In this document: one piece after another, positions 41,270 through 54,463 of the stretch
Numbering within the stretch: position 1 is the first letter of the stretch
Layout of the letters: each line of letters opens with the position of its first letter
DNA from: Morinoia aosen
Taxonomy: Eukaryota; Arthropoda; Malacostraca; Amphipoda; Talitridae
DNA length: 64,000 nt
Assembly (NCBI GenBank): GCA_030386875.1
Contig: CM059563.1
Location: forward strand, 12,108,001 to 12,172,000
Reading direction: 5' to 3'
Made by a program: the position numbers and the translations under genes
The notes under the pieces: model-generated
Told to the model about the DNA's origin: nothing
What the model saw: only the letters and a program-made list of their open reading frames with translations
Databases searched by the model: none

Positions 41270-44200
41270 TAGGTAGTGTGTTCACTAAAAGGCGGAAAGC
41301 ATCGCTTCCGTACATTAGGATTGGTGATGAGCTCAATTGAAAAATCTAACTCATCCAAATTCCAAAGAATTATCCTGAATAGAAATTCGATTTTCATAGA
41401 GCTTTCCTCACCTATTTGGATTGAGCTATCAAAATTAATTGAAATTCGTGATCTAACTTGAAATAAATTACCTGAATGAGCACCATATACATGGTGTAGA
41501 AGATTAATAATAATATTATAATCAATCAAAAAAAGAGGCTTGTAAGGGACGTACAAAAATTTACGAGAACAAAGATCTTTTTTACATTACGAGAAACCGC
41601 AATTTGAGGAAGAAAACCCTGGTACACAAAGCCAGCAGGAATAATTCGTCCATATACTACTTGGAAGATACGTACGCTTTCTGATCTCTACCAGCGTAAC
41701 TTTTGCCATTTTAGTCATAAAACTTTGTATAACAAAGGTGGTAAGGATATTACACAACTAACAACCGCTCAAACTGCCCATCACGATACCTGATTAGAAA
41801 CTGCAGTAAATTCATCCTGGTAAATTATTAAAAAATCCGACTTCAATTTAATTTCCATTTAATTGGAAATGAAGCTCACAATTTGGTGTATGCCTCAGTA
41901 ATATCCTCGGAAAAAAATCAAATGAGGGAGTCAATAGAAATCTTATGCCATATCTACGTTATGATGCATTAAACGGTTGGAAGCTTATTCTTTTTTTCTG
42001 CTGTACATGATTCAAAGAATAGACCAACTACTCTGAAGTAAAACTAATCGAATTCATAATCTAACGGGCTGTTCTCGCTCGACTCATACACATAATATTG
42101 ATGGTTGAATTATTTTAAATTCAGAGACGTAAATATTTTTCAATCAGTCTGGTGTAAATTTACGACGAGTGTTTTACGAGAAAAATAATAGCATACACTA
42201 GTCTGTTTCTCACCCTGTAATTGACCATGTACAGTACATGCAAGCTTTTCCACCTTTGTGATGTCAGTGTATTGACTACGAGGTTTAGAACAACCGGAAT
42301 TTCAGCTCGTGTGCCGAGTTAGCAAACGGCCGGAAAGAGCTCATTTGTCAACTTGATACTTCACGTCATGTGAGACACGATGGATTCAAAAAAATTATGA
42401 GCAACTTCCTACGAGGTCGTGAGTTTCGAGGTCGACTTGAAGATAGATTTGTCAACAGGCAGCAAATAAAATCACAAAAGCTCACTTGACATTAATATTC
42501 GATTATTAGCTATATTTGTCTTTGAACAATATAAAACAGAAAAAACGTAATTCCTATAACATGTTCAAGTAATCAAAATGTTTTCCTGACAATCTATTTC
42601 CCTATTATTCACATAATAACTTTATGCCCGAGAGCACTATATTAATTTTAGAGTCTGTACCTGTGCCATTCTAATGACTCGTTGAATGCATGCGAGTGGC
42701 TGAAGTAAGGCGCTACGACCACATGGAAATAATTGCAAATCTTTGAAAGTTCTCGTTCTCAACTTTTAGCAACTACAATTTTTTCTGTATAATTCTTCAT
42801 ATTTTTATACTTGTCTAAATTGTATAGTACGCGTATGGATTGAACAAATCGAGGATAATTGTTTACTTGTCATTATAGGAGTTTTAGCAAAGAAAATGAC
42901 CTAGCATGTCTCAGTTAGAAAAGGTAGACTGATAATAGCCACAAAAGTGGCGAATAAATGCAGCTTTAACAACAGAACACTTATTTCATTCTGTGTGCTG
43001 CGAGAACAAATATGTGTCATTTTTTCCTCCGCATTGAACTTACTTTATATGATGACGATTAGCGCTTTGAAACTATTTAGTGGAAATACTAATTATGAAC
43101 TTAAAATTTGCATGCACCATGAAAATTAACAAAATTGCTTAAGCTGATCCCATTTGCATTCAGTTCAACTATAATGTAACACAGAACAAACATGCGAGGA
43201 TGGGCCAGCGACCCCCACCGGTTTATAAGGTGCGTTTCCCAGATCGGGGCCACTTAGCTCCTCAATATCGGTACAGACGCACACGTCGGAGCTCTCGAGG
43301 GCAGTGCGTACCTACCTCTCACTCTGCCACTCGGTGTTGATGCTGCGCGGTGTCTGATTCGCTGACCAGGGTTGGTACTAAAGGCTTTATCGGTGTTGGA
43401 ATTCTTTGGGAGGTCGATGTAGTGAATTAGCTCGCTAAACAGTGATTTCTTTTCACTTCTAGGACCCAACAAAGCAATTTTTCGTTTTTCACCTAAACCT
43501 TCAGTTGACTTTGCTCAAACCGTCTCCAGAGGACGAATGGGCGTTTATGAAGACTTCATGGGGTGCTTACGTGTATCTTATGAACTAATTAAACATTTTC
43601 ATGAAATTTTGTACAAAAATCGTCAATCTGGCGTTCAATGAGGAAATGAAAAATTATGGCTGGCCATTCAGATAACGCTTAATTTTGTTAGATCCATTAC
43701 CATTATTAAAAGATGCAACAGATTTTCTTAATATTGAGTCTTAACAACATCAAATGAGAGCTTGGCCCTGAGCAAAAATTGGTCGCCTAGTTCTAGATAT
43801 AAATGAACAAAGGAGAGTCTATTTTTCCTTCGCACTTTTCCTGTATACTCGTCAATACTTTTCATGACTATCTTTTCGTCGCCCTGTAAGGGCAATTGCA
43901 TTAAAATATATAGATAGGGTTACAATTTTCTGTTCAAGTTCGTTTGTTTTTTAAACAGAAAATGTCTATTGCACTGTATTAGCAAATTTCTAAGCTAATT
44001 TAGCATTAAACGTCTATTAAGTTTACACATTTTTTGCAGCGACGAGATAGGAGCTAAACTTTATGGGGAAAGTATTTCTCTATATTATGAGTGAATATAT
44101 GTCTACATAAGAATATGACAAGGCCCATATATATGAGACTACACACTTTGATGCTTGTTTACTTGGTATGTTCGTCACTACAAACACACAGTAAACTAGA

Positions 44201-46900
44201 GAACTGAACATTACGTATTGACTGTACGCATCTGTTTTCGAATAGTAACTAATTCATATTGGTTGCAATTTTTCGAAAGCTATCCAAACACAAATACATC
44301 CGTTCAACAATAAGTTCTTAATTTTTGACGTTTCCAGCTCAGTTGTCTAATTATAAGACCTCGCTATTTTGCTTGCTTACATTATTTCTGACATATGAGC
44401 TTTCACACTCTATTTTCAGTGATATCAAATGGCAAAATTTTGCTTCCTTTTCACTCTGTTGATAATACACTTCGAGTCTCTAGGGGTTCACAGGGTTCAC
44501 GGAGTTTACGCACTAGGGGTTCTCAAAAGAGTTCACGCTCTTTTTGATTCTACAGATGTTTTCGATAGTCAATATACTTACATAGCAAACTATTAAACTA
44601 TTAGATATTGTCATCACTTCCTCCAAGCTGTTTTGTAGATAAGTTCCGTTATAAATACCCATTTTACGAAGAATATTTTTCAAGGTCTTCTCAGTAAGTT
44701 TGTCGTTGGAATATTTCCAATTGGTAACAAATCATTTTATCTGCTTCGAAAGCATGATTACCGACGAATTTCTAATTAAAAAAGAAATTTATAAAATACC
44801 CTGCGTTACTGGTTTCCGGTGGTCTAATAGTTTATGATATTGACATTGTACTACCCTGAAGGAACTCGTCTTGAAATTTTTTACTCAGGTAATGCAACAG
44901 AATTCTTAATTTTGGACAAGCAAAATTATTCAAATATTCTGCATGGAAATTCCTGAGGGTTCTTCCCGACTGTTACATGTGTGAGGCAGTCACGAATACA
45001 AAGCTCACGGTGTTCGTGAATATCAGATATTTTTCACCGATATTTTTTTTAATTATTGAAAGTTAACGTGTAGCATTACATAGTGAAGGAAATACTTATA
45101 TATATTTACAGGAAAACGTGATACAACACCATTAAATTTGTACTAATGGCTCCAAAAAGCAGAGTGCATCACAATTCCCCCGCACACTTTAATGCTGATC
45201 TGATACCAAAAACAGTTCTCAAGTGCTAAGAAATTCCCCGGTGTGCTCGAGGCGTAGGTCCTCACGTATCGACAACTTTTCGTGGACGAGGAAAATTTGA
45301 GTCGAAATTTATTTGAAAACTTCCACAACCTGAGAGAAACATTCACATTTTTCCTTGATGCGCTCACTGCTCAACACCGAAAAGGCTGAGGCTTGCACGA
45401 ACTGATAAAATTCCTGGAATGCAATATTGGCTCCTTTATAGTTCACGTCCATTTAACACAATCGAGTATGCTAAGGGAATTAATTTAGTACGAGGAATGA
45501 ATGCTTTACTTTCTCAGACTTCGTGCTTTCGCATGGGGACTTCCCTTTTTACCAATGATTACTTTTCCACTGAAGAAACGGATAACTATTATTATTTTAC
45601 ATGAAATTACCTGACGCATAGTAACAAAAATGGCTTATGAAAATTTCATGAAGATTATTCCATCGTTTAAAACAACTGTTCACGACTGTGCTTATCGTTT
45701 AAAATAGAGCAGTGGCAAAACTGCGAATTTGTATTCAATCATTCCAGCAAATTAAGAAACAGTAAATTTGAAGGATGAAAAAATGACTGTTGATGTAAAG
45801 CTGAAAGAGAAGCTCCACCAGAGTGTGGAACTTTCCACAACATGAATGGTGACGTATGGTTGAATTCATTAGGTTGCTGTCTTCCTTAAATGTTAAGCAC
45901 ACTTTGCAGGTGACCGTTTTGTCTTAGATATGAGTGTTTCGGAATCGTAGAACCAGTTCGAAAAAAAGAGAAAATCAAAATACAAACGCAGCTTACAAAC
46001 AAGATCAAATGAACAGGGTAAATTTAAAGTAGAAGTGATTTTCTTCTAAAAAGGCACTGCAGTAGCTTTTTGAGGCGGGAAATAATCATTTTAAATTATG
46101 CTCTAAGTACGTTTTGAGTGCCAATACTTTTTGATTTTTCGATACGTTTCTAGAAATTTGAAGAGGGCTCTAATGCAAAAGAGCAAAAATGATAAAACGA
46201 AAAAGTTTCAGGTGATTTTCTACCTCCCATGAATCACCTATTCATTCTTCATGAAATGTTACGACTGTTTAACGCTATATTCACTTGGATTTTTTCATGT
46301 TCGTTGAGCCGTGACTTTGTACCGTTAAAATTTCAATTTTCCCGCTACTGATCAAAACCACAAAATGAATCGGTTTGCGTTTCTGGCTGAGGCAGAAAAT
46401 ATCGTTCACGACAAATGAATCACAGACCCAAAAGCATTGCAAGTAAAATGCATCTAGTTGAATACAGACTAACCCTTGAAGTATGACTACCTTTCTGAAG
46501 AATAAGAGTATGATAAAACTCTCTGTTCTATAAATTTTGGGGGTTAATCTCGACTTACACAACATAAGATGTACAAATGACGGACAAAATATTTCTAATT
46601 TTATGTGAAGTAGAAGAAGCTTTTTTCCTAATAGGTATCAGAAGACATAAGATCACTTGTTATTAGAAGGATTAATTAAAGTTGACGGGCTGACAGCTAG
46701 CCCTGATCACGCAGGGAGAGCCAAGCAGCGCATGCGCGAGACGAAATAAATATTCACTGCGAACAAACAGGAAGAAATTTTGACGTTCGTGTCATGATTT
46801 TTGAACACATCTCGCTGACAGCAACAATTCATTTCCGGAACTGTAGATTGATGCATGGTCTGAAGAGAGGTCATGATGATTTTGAGCCAGTTTGGAGAGG
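41270..46900. other. 5.6-kb intergenic region, no supported gene
   Basis: Mostly AT-rich DNA without recognised coding sequence. A GC-richer block at about 43195-43480 is conspicuous and may be part of an old transposon. Short minus-strand open frames at 43254-43472, 45143-45367 and 46281-46565 show no family I recognise. Confidence 0.6.
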
Positions 46901-46944
46901 TCATGAGTTGCTGGTAATAGGATTCCTTATTTCTTCTGTCTACT

Positions 46945-47075
46945 TTGCTTTCTTTCTTAATTTTGCTACTGGGGACTTGTTATTCATTTCCTTCTGTTAT
47001 TTGAAATCAGTATGCTCGTCATTTTGTCATCTCTTTTAAGATCTGGCGACGATTAATATCCAGGAACTATATTAA
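46945..47075. repeat. diverged duplicate of 49690-49790
   Basis: This block shares TCTTTTAAGATCTGGCGACG and ATTAATATCCAGGAACTA with TCTTTTGGGATCTAGCCACG and ATTAATTTCCAGGAGCTA in the SP2 intron. It is a trace of an old duplication or dispersed repeat. Confidence 0.6.
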
Positions 47076-48140
47076 AAGATAAACATAAAATTGATTCTTT
47101 AATTATTTAAAACGTTAAATAATTAAAGATCATTGAAGATCATAAAATTTAATCTAAAGAGAAATTTAACACTTTTTTAGTAAATTTAAATAAAGACGGA
47201 AGTCACTTAAATAAAAGGAAAAATTCCTCTGATTTTAAATGTATTAAAATCCTGCGATATTTGAGTGACCTTATTGGAAGTAGCCAGACATTCCTTACAT
47301 TAACTTAATCTTTCAACTTCTCTCCGGCAATAAGGTGAGCTTCTGAACTCCCTGTTATGTGGTAACATTTGAAGATTAGTGAAAAATTAAACGATGGAAA
47401 TTCCCTTGCAAGACTTCCAATTAACATTAACATATACGCTAGAACTGTGCAGTACTTACTTTGCATTCTGAATAGTTATAATGGAAATAACTTACCTTAC
47501 GCAGTATAGCGTTAGCACCTTATTTGCCTTGGCAACATGAGTACTTTGTTACGTCTCTTCTATAGAGACGGGTCATCAGCAGCAAAGAGGTATATGGAAT
47601 TGAGACGGGAGAAGATGCTAATTGAGCTAAAATTTTTGCTGAAATAATAAATTCCAAAGTTTTAACGAAATTGTAGTTTTCGCTTCTGTTTGAACTTGCG
47701 GAAACTCGCACAACTGTTAGAACTTCTTTCCCTTACGAATGAAATTTCGAAAGAAGTTTCATGGATTGCCGTGCTACTTTCTACTTCTTTTTACTACTTC
47801 TTAATGCTTTGTGAGACGATAAAGAACTTTCGCCAAAATTAGATCTTAATTTCCCACCAAACGTTTCAAAAAAATGATCAATAATCGTGTGGTAAAAACA
47901 ATAATGAGAAATCGGAAAGCGAGGAATGAGCCTAGAATACTATAAAAGTAATTTCTTAAAAACCTGTTGCTTCTTTCTCCTCTGAAACAGTGTAATTTTT
48001 TTAACTGTGAGCCTAGTTGAACCACAGTTTTAGGAACCCTTTCTAAGACTTTGGGACAGTTGACCATTGAACTGCCGAAAATACTTTCACATGTACTACG
48101 TCAAATAATAAATTCTATTTTGTGTCTGGACTGTTATTGC

Positions 48141-48147
48141 TATAAAC
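48141..48147 (+). promoter_or_regulatory. possible TATA box of SP2
   Basis: TATAAAC lies 60 bp before the chosen ATG, leaving room for a start site near 48170. The CAG directly before the ATG could also be a splice acceptor, so an upstream non-coding exon is possible. Confidence 0.35.
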
Positions 48148-48200
48148 GGAGAAATTTTAGAGGACTTGAAATATACTCTTAAGCCATTCGTCCGTCACAG

Positions 48201-48991
48201 ATGCTGTCATCTCACCCATGGGCGTGCCTGCTGCTACTGTGTGCGGTGGCCGCAGCACTGAGCAACGGGGCACTTCAGGAGGAACATAATGCGAATGCTA
48301 GGCAGGCAACTCGTCAGATCGCTCCAATACAATCGAAACCTGGGGAAGATCTGGTGGTGACAGACGGTAATGTGCATGGAAGTCGTGTAGATGCGATCAG
48401 TGCCAGGCCCGAAGAAAGTGTGGAATTTCTACATCGTACTGGAGACTCAGGAGTGAGTAGCAACGAAAGTGCTGTGGTGGAATCTGAACCTGTCTCACAG
48501 GGAGGGATAGACCAAGCCTCACAAGGGGAGGAAAGTTCAACCTCTGATAAGAAGGTTGCTCAAACCTTAGATGGAGAGGCAGGCTTAGCCCCACAAGGAA
48601 AAATTGGTTCAATCTCCTCAGGTGGAGAAATTTCAGACAAATTGGAAGGAGAAAATCCACCTGCCCAGGACAAGGTAAACTCAGGCTCACCAGTAGTGGA
48701 TGGAAGCGACGGGGAGATATCTGGTAGAGCGACAGCTAGTGACACCGAACAACTGCCTGAGTCTGCTGATACACCAGCAAAAGAAAGCTTCGGATTCTCT
48801 TCGGATGAAGATGAGAGAACCGGCAAAATTCTAGCTTATTACACCACCAAAACGAAGAACTTGTTCGCCACAACCACGATATCGCGTTTGTCCACCTGCT
48901 TCTCTGCGACCAACAGCGGCCCATGCCAAGGCAGGAGGAAGAAAAGGAACTTAGACAGAAGTATCGCTTCTGCAATCTTTGATTTGGACAG
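48201..48991 (+). CDS. SP2 exon 1
   Basis: Signal peptide, spacer, module 1 and the basic site. The donor is GACAG|GTAATT in phase 2. The first ATG is used because it starts the signal peptide directly. Confidence 0.9.
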
Positions 48992-50261
48992 GTAATTCCA
49001 ATATTACAGTACAAATTCTGTAAGCCGCATCAAAACAAATTCTAGCTGGAGATTTCACTTAGATGTTAAAAAATCGTTTTATACACTTTAATCGCAATTG
49101 GTTAGTCTAAAGTTTATTATTCAACTAAAATTTAAAGTTAGTAAGCAATTACGTAGTAAGCAATTTTTAAAGAAGAAAACATTAACTGGATCTTGCCTAC
49201 ATTTAGCTTTAATTAAGTATTTATGAAAATTGAGTTTGTGACAACTGGTCGATCAGCAACATTTTGAAAATTCCCTCCGTGCCCACCGGTGGCGCACGTA
49301 GCAGTCAAAGTCTTAATAATACTCGTACTATTCATGAGTTAAAGATATAATTAACAAACGAATACGAGAGACTTCTAGCATTGGACTATTTATAAGTTGT
49401 TGGCCCATTATTTTGAACATGACTAAATTCATTACTTATCTATATCACTATGAAATGCATTGCTATCAACTAACCAACTAACTAACTTCTTGAATGAGAC
49501 TGTACCCCACATGATTTTCTGGGATTTCATGGTGTGGAATGAATCCTTCAGAATTTATTTCAGGAAATAATTTTAGAAATGTTTCCCGATCTGACTTTAT
49601 TGCGGTATTGGACTCCAGACGAACCATCTCCACGCTTTTCAAGTTGGCTTCTATTTTTGGCAAATTAAAGATAACCCTTGAGTCGGCTGTAAATTTTCCC
49701 ATTGAAATGAGAATCAATATGCATGTAATTTTTTCTCCTCTTTTGGGATCTAGCCACGATTAATTTCCAGGAGCTACATGTATTCTACATTAAGAAGTAC
49801 ATTGCATAGGACCACCAGCCACTGTTTCTGTTTTCACTTCCCACACATGTGCAGCGGGCAGATATAAAATATGATTATGGGGAATTCACTACTCATTGTA
49901 AAGTACATTGAAACGCATTCAAGCCAACATTTACGTGATAATTCACTACTCATTGTAACGCATCCAGACCAACATTTGTGGCCGTCATAGCACAATTAAA
50001 ATCACTAGAGACACAAAATTTTCAGTAAGCGATTCTCATTTCAGCTCGGAGGACCTGCACGGCACCGCCGAGGACACTGTCGACCCAAGTTTTGAAAGTG
50101 GGAACCAGGCGAGAGGCGACCGCGACCCGAAGAAGTTCACGGTGTGGAGCACATTGTTCAGTACCTTCACCCTCACCTCGACCTACTACTACCCGGGCAC
50201 GACGGTCACCGTCAGCGGTGTGTGTGTCCTCCCTGGCTTTGGCAGCGGTTGCTTTGGCTAA
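48201..50261 (+). CDS. SP2: two-module secreted protein, intact (335 aa)
   Basis: Exons 48201-48991 and 50045-50261 join in phase 2 to 335 codons plus TAA. Residues 1-22 form a signal peptide (MLSSHPWACLLLLCAVAAAL). Residues 23-205 are a low-complexity Ser/Gly/Glu/Asp/Gln spacer with weak repeats such as QGGIDQASQGEESST. Residues 206-244 are module 1: YYTTKTKNLFATTTISRLST, then Cys233-x8-Cys242-Q-G. RRKKR follows at 245-249. Exon 2 adds an acidic linker, DPKK (291-294), then module 2 from F295 to the end: FTVWSTLFSTFTLTSTYYYP, GTTVTVSGVC and Cys324-x8-Cys333-F-G-stop. Secretion and cleavage at the basic sites are inferred. Function unknown; I recall similar C-x-G-RRRR proteins only as uncharacterised arthropod sequences. 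Confidence 0.9.
48992..50044 (+). other. SP2 intron
   Basis: GTAATT to CATTTCAG. It contains the repeat shared with 46945-47075. Near 49885-49985 a roughly 50-bp ATTCACTACTCATTGTAA unit is tandemly duplicated. The final 115 bp recur at about 51060-51150. Confidence 0.75.
50045..50261 (+). CDS. SP2 exon 2
   Basis: Acidic linker SSEDLHGT..., dibasic DPKK and module 2, ending C-x8-C-F-G and TAA. It is the same length as SP1 exon 2 (217 bp). Confidence 0.9.
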
Positions 50262-50356
50262 AAAACTGATATAACATTCACACTAAAAATTTGATTAAGT
50301 TGAGGTATTTACTAAAAAGTTTCACTAAATTTCTTGTGAGCTCCAGAAAATTATAA

Positions 50357-50362
50357 AATAAA
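50357..50362 (+). terminator. poly(A) signal of SP2
   Basis: AATAAA lies 96 bp after the stop codon. Confidence 0.6.
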
Positions 50363-51059
50363 CTGTCCACGCTGCAAAGTAATTTTATTTTTCTCTGCCT
50401 CGACTTCCTCTACATACACTTATTGCACAATAAAAATCGCATCCGACACCTGCGCAGATTCGCGGTTAGGTTTCGCGCAGTGTAATTCAGCGGAGCTACT
50501 TTAGTGCCAGAGCAGGTCGCCGCAGCATTTCCAATGGCGGCCGAGGCTGCCGCTTGGCTGCGCACTACACAGCTTTACGCAGGATATTTCCGATAAACGC
50601 AACTATGACGAACAAGTGGATATTTTTGTGCTGCCTCGACGTAGTGCCAGCGTTGTCAATCACGTAACTTGTCGGTGGTCTGCCCCGTTGAAGGCAGTGG
50701 TTTTTAACATGATGATTCTGCAGATACTTCAATTTATCGAATACACTGCGTTTTTTAGGTATACGCTGGAAGCTAATACTGAAAAACAGAAAAATTGGTT
50801 ATGCGAACTTTATCACTTCAAACACTCGTATATGTAACACTAGTTATTTTGCTCAGAGTAAAAGAAATTATTTCACAGATTGATAATTTGGTATTGATCT
50901 ACTTCTCTGTAAATAGTACTACTTCATCAAAAGGAGACTGAACTAAAAGTTAAAGAAAGTTTCATAAGTTCTATGCATAAACGACATACGAGGTCTCTCG
51001 TATTTTGGCCTGCAGTTGGGTTGCAGAGCAAAGCGTTCAAAGAAAGACAGCGAACGAAA

Positions 51060-51150
51060 CACAATGCGACAACACATCCAGGCCAACATTTACGGCCGTC
51101 ATGGTACAAATAAAATCACTCTAGATATGAAATTTTCAGTAAGCGATTCG
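51060..51150. repeat. copy of the SP2 intron end without exon 2
   Basis: ACATCCAGGCCAACATTTAC, GGCCGTCAT and TTTTCAGTAAGCGATTC match 49960-50035, which leads directly into SP2 exon 2. After the match no exon 2 sequence follows. This is a relic of a tandem duplication of roughly 1.1 kb. Confidence 0.75.
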
Positions 51151-51599
51151 TAATTACGTGTCTAAATAAATATATCTAAAGCCTTGTTTGCTTGTGCGCT
51201 CGGGTGCTTGTATCTTGTGTGGCTGTCACTGTCCACTTTCTACTTTTTCAGTAATGTCACAAGACAAAATTAGCATTGTGCTTTCAGTAATAATATGGGG
51301 TTAAATTAATCATCTTGCCTTCAGTAACAACTTAAGGTTAAATTCATCATCAGCTAAATTTTGGTACTAATAACTGGTGAAATTTAACCTTCTCGTAACC
51401 TGTATTGTGGATACAATTTTTTACAAATGTCGAATTCCTGTAAAATTTTCCCCAAAAATTCGATAAAGAGAAAATTGGCTGTGATTTAATATGCTGGTAA
51501 AAATTCTAATAATGATGCAAGAATATACTTAACGCAACTGCATTGTGCTTTAAATGCACTCATGTTTTAAGCAGTTTCAAAAATCTTATTGCACAAGTT

Positions 51600-51760
51600 T
51601 CAATCGTTAATAAAGAGGCAATTTTTGGGTTTCTGATGAAAATTCACCTTAATTATACAAATCCTGTCCCGTGGAACAATAATTTCGTGAGTCACTGCTG
51701 CCTTTAGATCTTCAATACTTAAATTGAAAACATGTCTCGCATGATTCTGAGGAAATGTCG
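51600..51760 (-). pseudogene. transposase C-terminus relic, copy 1
   Basis: The minus strand reads IEDLKAAVTHEIIVPRDRIC and later VNFHQKPKNC. This fits the LK..I..a...I.p..l..v..nf..Rl..C end of Tc1/mariner-superfamily (IS630-type) transposases common in arthropods. Its partner copy at 52610-52790 supports the reading. Confidence 0.55.
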
Positions 51761-52609
51761 GGAAGCAAGCAATGTTGTAACATATTGTTAGAGCCATGGA
51801 CCGTCTAGATTAGGATCGGTGAAGGATGCGACGACTAGCAGATAGAGTAAATTCTCCAGCATTTTACAATAATGTGTCGAAATCAGTCTCAGTAACGGTA
51901 TCTCCTTGGAAATTGTGAGGGTCCCACCTGCTGAAACCTTCCAAGGCACGAACAGTGACTTCCATGAAGTTTTGGGTCATTAGTGAAATTCATGAGGGTT
52001 ATTATCAAACCAGAACTGAAAATCTTAATTCCTAAATCTTAATTTATATATTCTTCTAACACTAAAATCTGCGAGTTTCCAAATTGTGCGAGCTTCCTAA
52101 AAAGTAAGATTGAATTCAATGCACTTTAGAGAAGTGTGAAGATTTTTTTAAACGTTTTTAGTGTCTCTTTAACAAACAAATTTGACTTCTTTTTGCCGGA
52201 CATTGTATGATATAATAAAATTCATCGACTCACGGGTTGTCTAGCCTGTATTTTTAAGAAACTCTGATAGTCCTGTTTGTTTGTATGTTCGAATGCTTGT
52301 GTGTGTTTGAGTGTCACTCTCCACGCTCTGCTTTCATGAATAACACAGAGAGAAAATAAAGTTCCTACTTTCAGTAATACCATATAACAAAATTTCCTTC
52401 CGTGATTCTGGCTCAAATAAAAGCCAAAATTTAACTTCTTCTCAAACTGTTTGTGGATACGATCTGCTACAAGTGTTGACTTTCGATATTGTTAAACAAG
52501 TACCGGAAAAAAACAATGCTGTATTGAATTTTACATTAATTTAAAGGGCAATGAAAGAGAAACTTATAATGATACAAGACAAAACTTTGAACAGCAGTAC
52601 AGTTCCTTA

Positions 52610-52790
52610 CATACCATTTTATTTTACGAGGTCTTGAAAATCAACAATGTGGTTACGACCGCTAATATCGACGCAGTTCTGAAGTTTCTTTGGAAAGTTC
52701 TCCATAGTCACCTGAACCACGTCCCTTGGAACATTGACTTCATGAGTTACAGATGCTTTCAGATCCATACTTGACCCGTGAACGAGCGTA
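52610..52790 (-). pseudogene. transposase C-terminus relic, copy 2
   Basis: The minus strand reads DLKASVTHEVNVPRDVVQVT and then MENFPKKLQNCVDISGRNH, closer to the expected superfamily end than copy 1. No catalytic domain is left nearby. Confidence 0.6.
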
Positions 52791-53199
52791 AGATTGATGA
52801 GGGAACACGCAGGATTTCGAATGAACGTCGAGTGGTATGAGATGTTGCACCGTCTTGGAGCCGTAGAACTTCAAGATCGGCAAGGAATTCGACGAGTTTT
52901 GTCATCGATAACACTCAAGTGTTTCACAGTAACGAATTCCAGATGCCTAAATCTTCCACGGTACGCCAGGTAGTGTACCCTGATCGTTGGTGTCATTCAC
53001 CAGAACAGTATTGAAAGATTTGTTTATTAATCATTCCCGTCAAATGGAAAGTTTGCTGAAAATCACTGCAAATCGGAATTCCTGCTCTGTGAATGCTCTA
53101 GATCTTGTCCCAACCCAATGCTGTGCAGGTTTCACAATCTCTCTCACCCAATTCCTGTACACTAGAATTGCATTTAATGCGCTTTAGAGTGATATAAGA

Positions 53200-54430
53200 T
53201 ATTTTTTTAAATAATTGCTGGCTTTTTTTCAAAAACCTTTGACGCAGCCGCTACATCCTAGCTCGACCCTACATGAGAGCCTTGATCGAAAAGATCCCTG
53301 GCGGTTTAGTATTGTATGAAATTAAAGCTGCAGTCGTTTAAACCATCTCAAAATATTGAGTAACTTGATGATTTGAGAGTCGATATATCTAGGCTCAAAA
53401 TGCTTTACGAGCACAAACGAAATGAACGAAGAATAACCGACGTTTTGATTTATTATTCGCTTTAAGGTTATTGGTGTGACTGAATTTGTGTATTAGGGCT
53501 AATTGTAGAAATGCCGTTAGTGATACGCTAGGATTTCAGTGGTGTTTAACGCATGTTATGGTTCCAGCAGAAGATTTTTTGCTTTGTTAGCACTGCAACC
53601 ATTTGCTGTAAACATGCTCAGAAGAGCAAATTTCATCTTCAGTCAGAGGAGGTGATATGCTGAAAACAAAACTAATCTGACACCGAATAACTCAAACTCG
53701 CATCCTTGTCTTGATTTTCAATGACAACTGCTCCTTTCGAACTGAAAGTTAATGTTTTAATGACGACCGTTGTACACGGACTATAAATAAATGTTTCAAT
53801 AAAAACTTCAACGAAAAATGCTGGAAGCGGAGTATAAGTTAGATATTGATGTCAGAAAATCGAACAGAGAATTTGGATGTGGTGCAGTGGATATATTTTA
53901 ATTTATTTTCACGATGCTTTAGAAAAATAGTAAAGGCTTATTTTTTACTTCAAAGTTTTACAAAGCATTAGAAATAGAGAATCTTGAGTAGCAATGCAAA
54001 AATTTTGCTAAAATTTATTTTTTAGAATATTTCTCTATTGTTATTTGAAGAGAAAGAAACGTAATATTTTACACTCTGCACAATGCTGAAACGCTACTCA
54101 TGCACACTATTTGAAACTAAATATTCCAGAAGAGAATTAATGAAAAAAATGAACCATGCTGGAGTAAGAAAGTATCTTTCCTTGCGCTTTTCTTACGCAT
54201 AATCAAATTTCTGTGAGCAGAAATTGAGCAAATAGAGCTGGTCCTGTATACACTAGGAATGTATTAACCTATTTATATCATAGCTTAATTAGCTTTCGAG
54301 TTTGGTCACAAACAGAAGGTTTTTAATAATTGTTAATTTTTTAATTCCCTTCCTGGTTGAAAGCAGCGATGTCATTAACTAAGCTCCAAAGTGTACACTA
54401 AACTTATTATCGGAAAGAGAAAAATAAAAG
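53200..54430. other. intergenic, nothing recognised
   Basis: AT-rich DNA; no open frame or repeat worth naming was seen. Confidence 0.6.
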
Positions 54431-54463
54431 TCATTGTTTTTAATATTTTCCCATGCCAAGGCT

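Larger units (their letters stand above)
51185..53190. repeat. two diverged tandem copies of a block of about 1.1 kb
   Basis: Segments at 51185-51430 and 52273-52480 share GCTTGTGTGT.., GTCACTCTCCAC-like, CTTTCAGTAATA and GTGGATACRATYTRCTACAA-type sequence at an offset of about 1090 bp. Both copies carry the same minus-strand transposase relic, listed separately. Confidence 0.65.
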
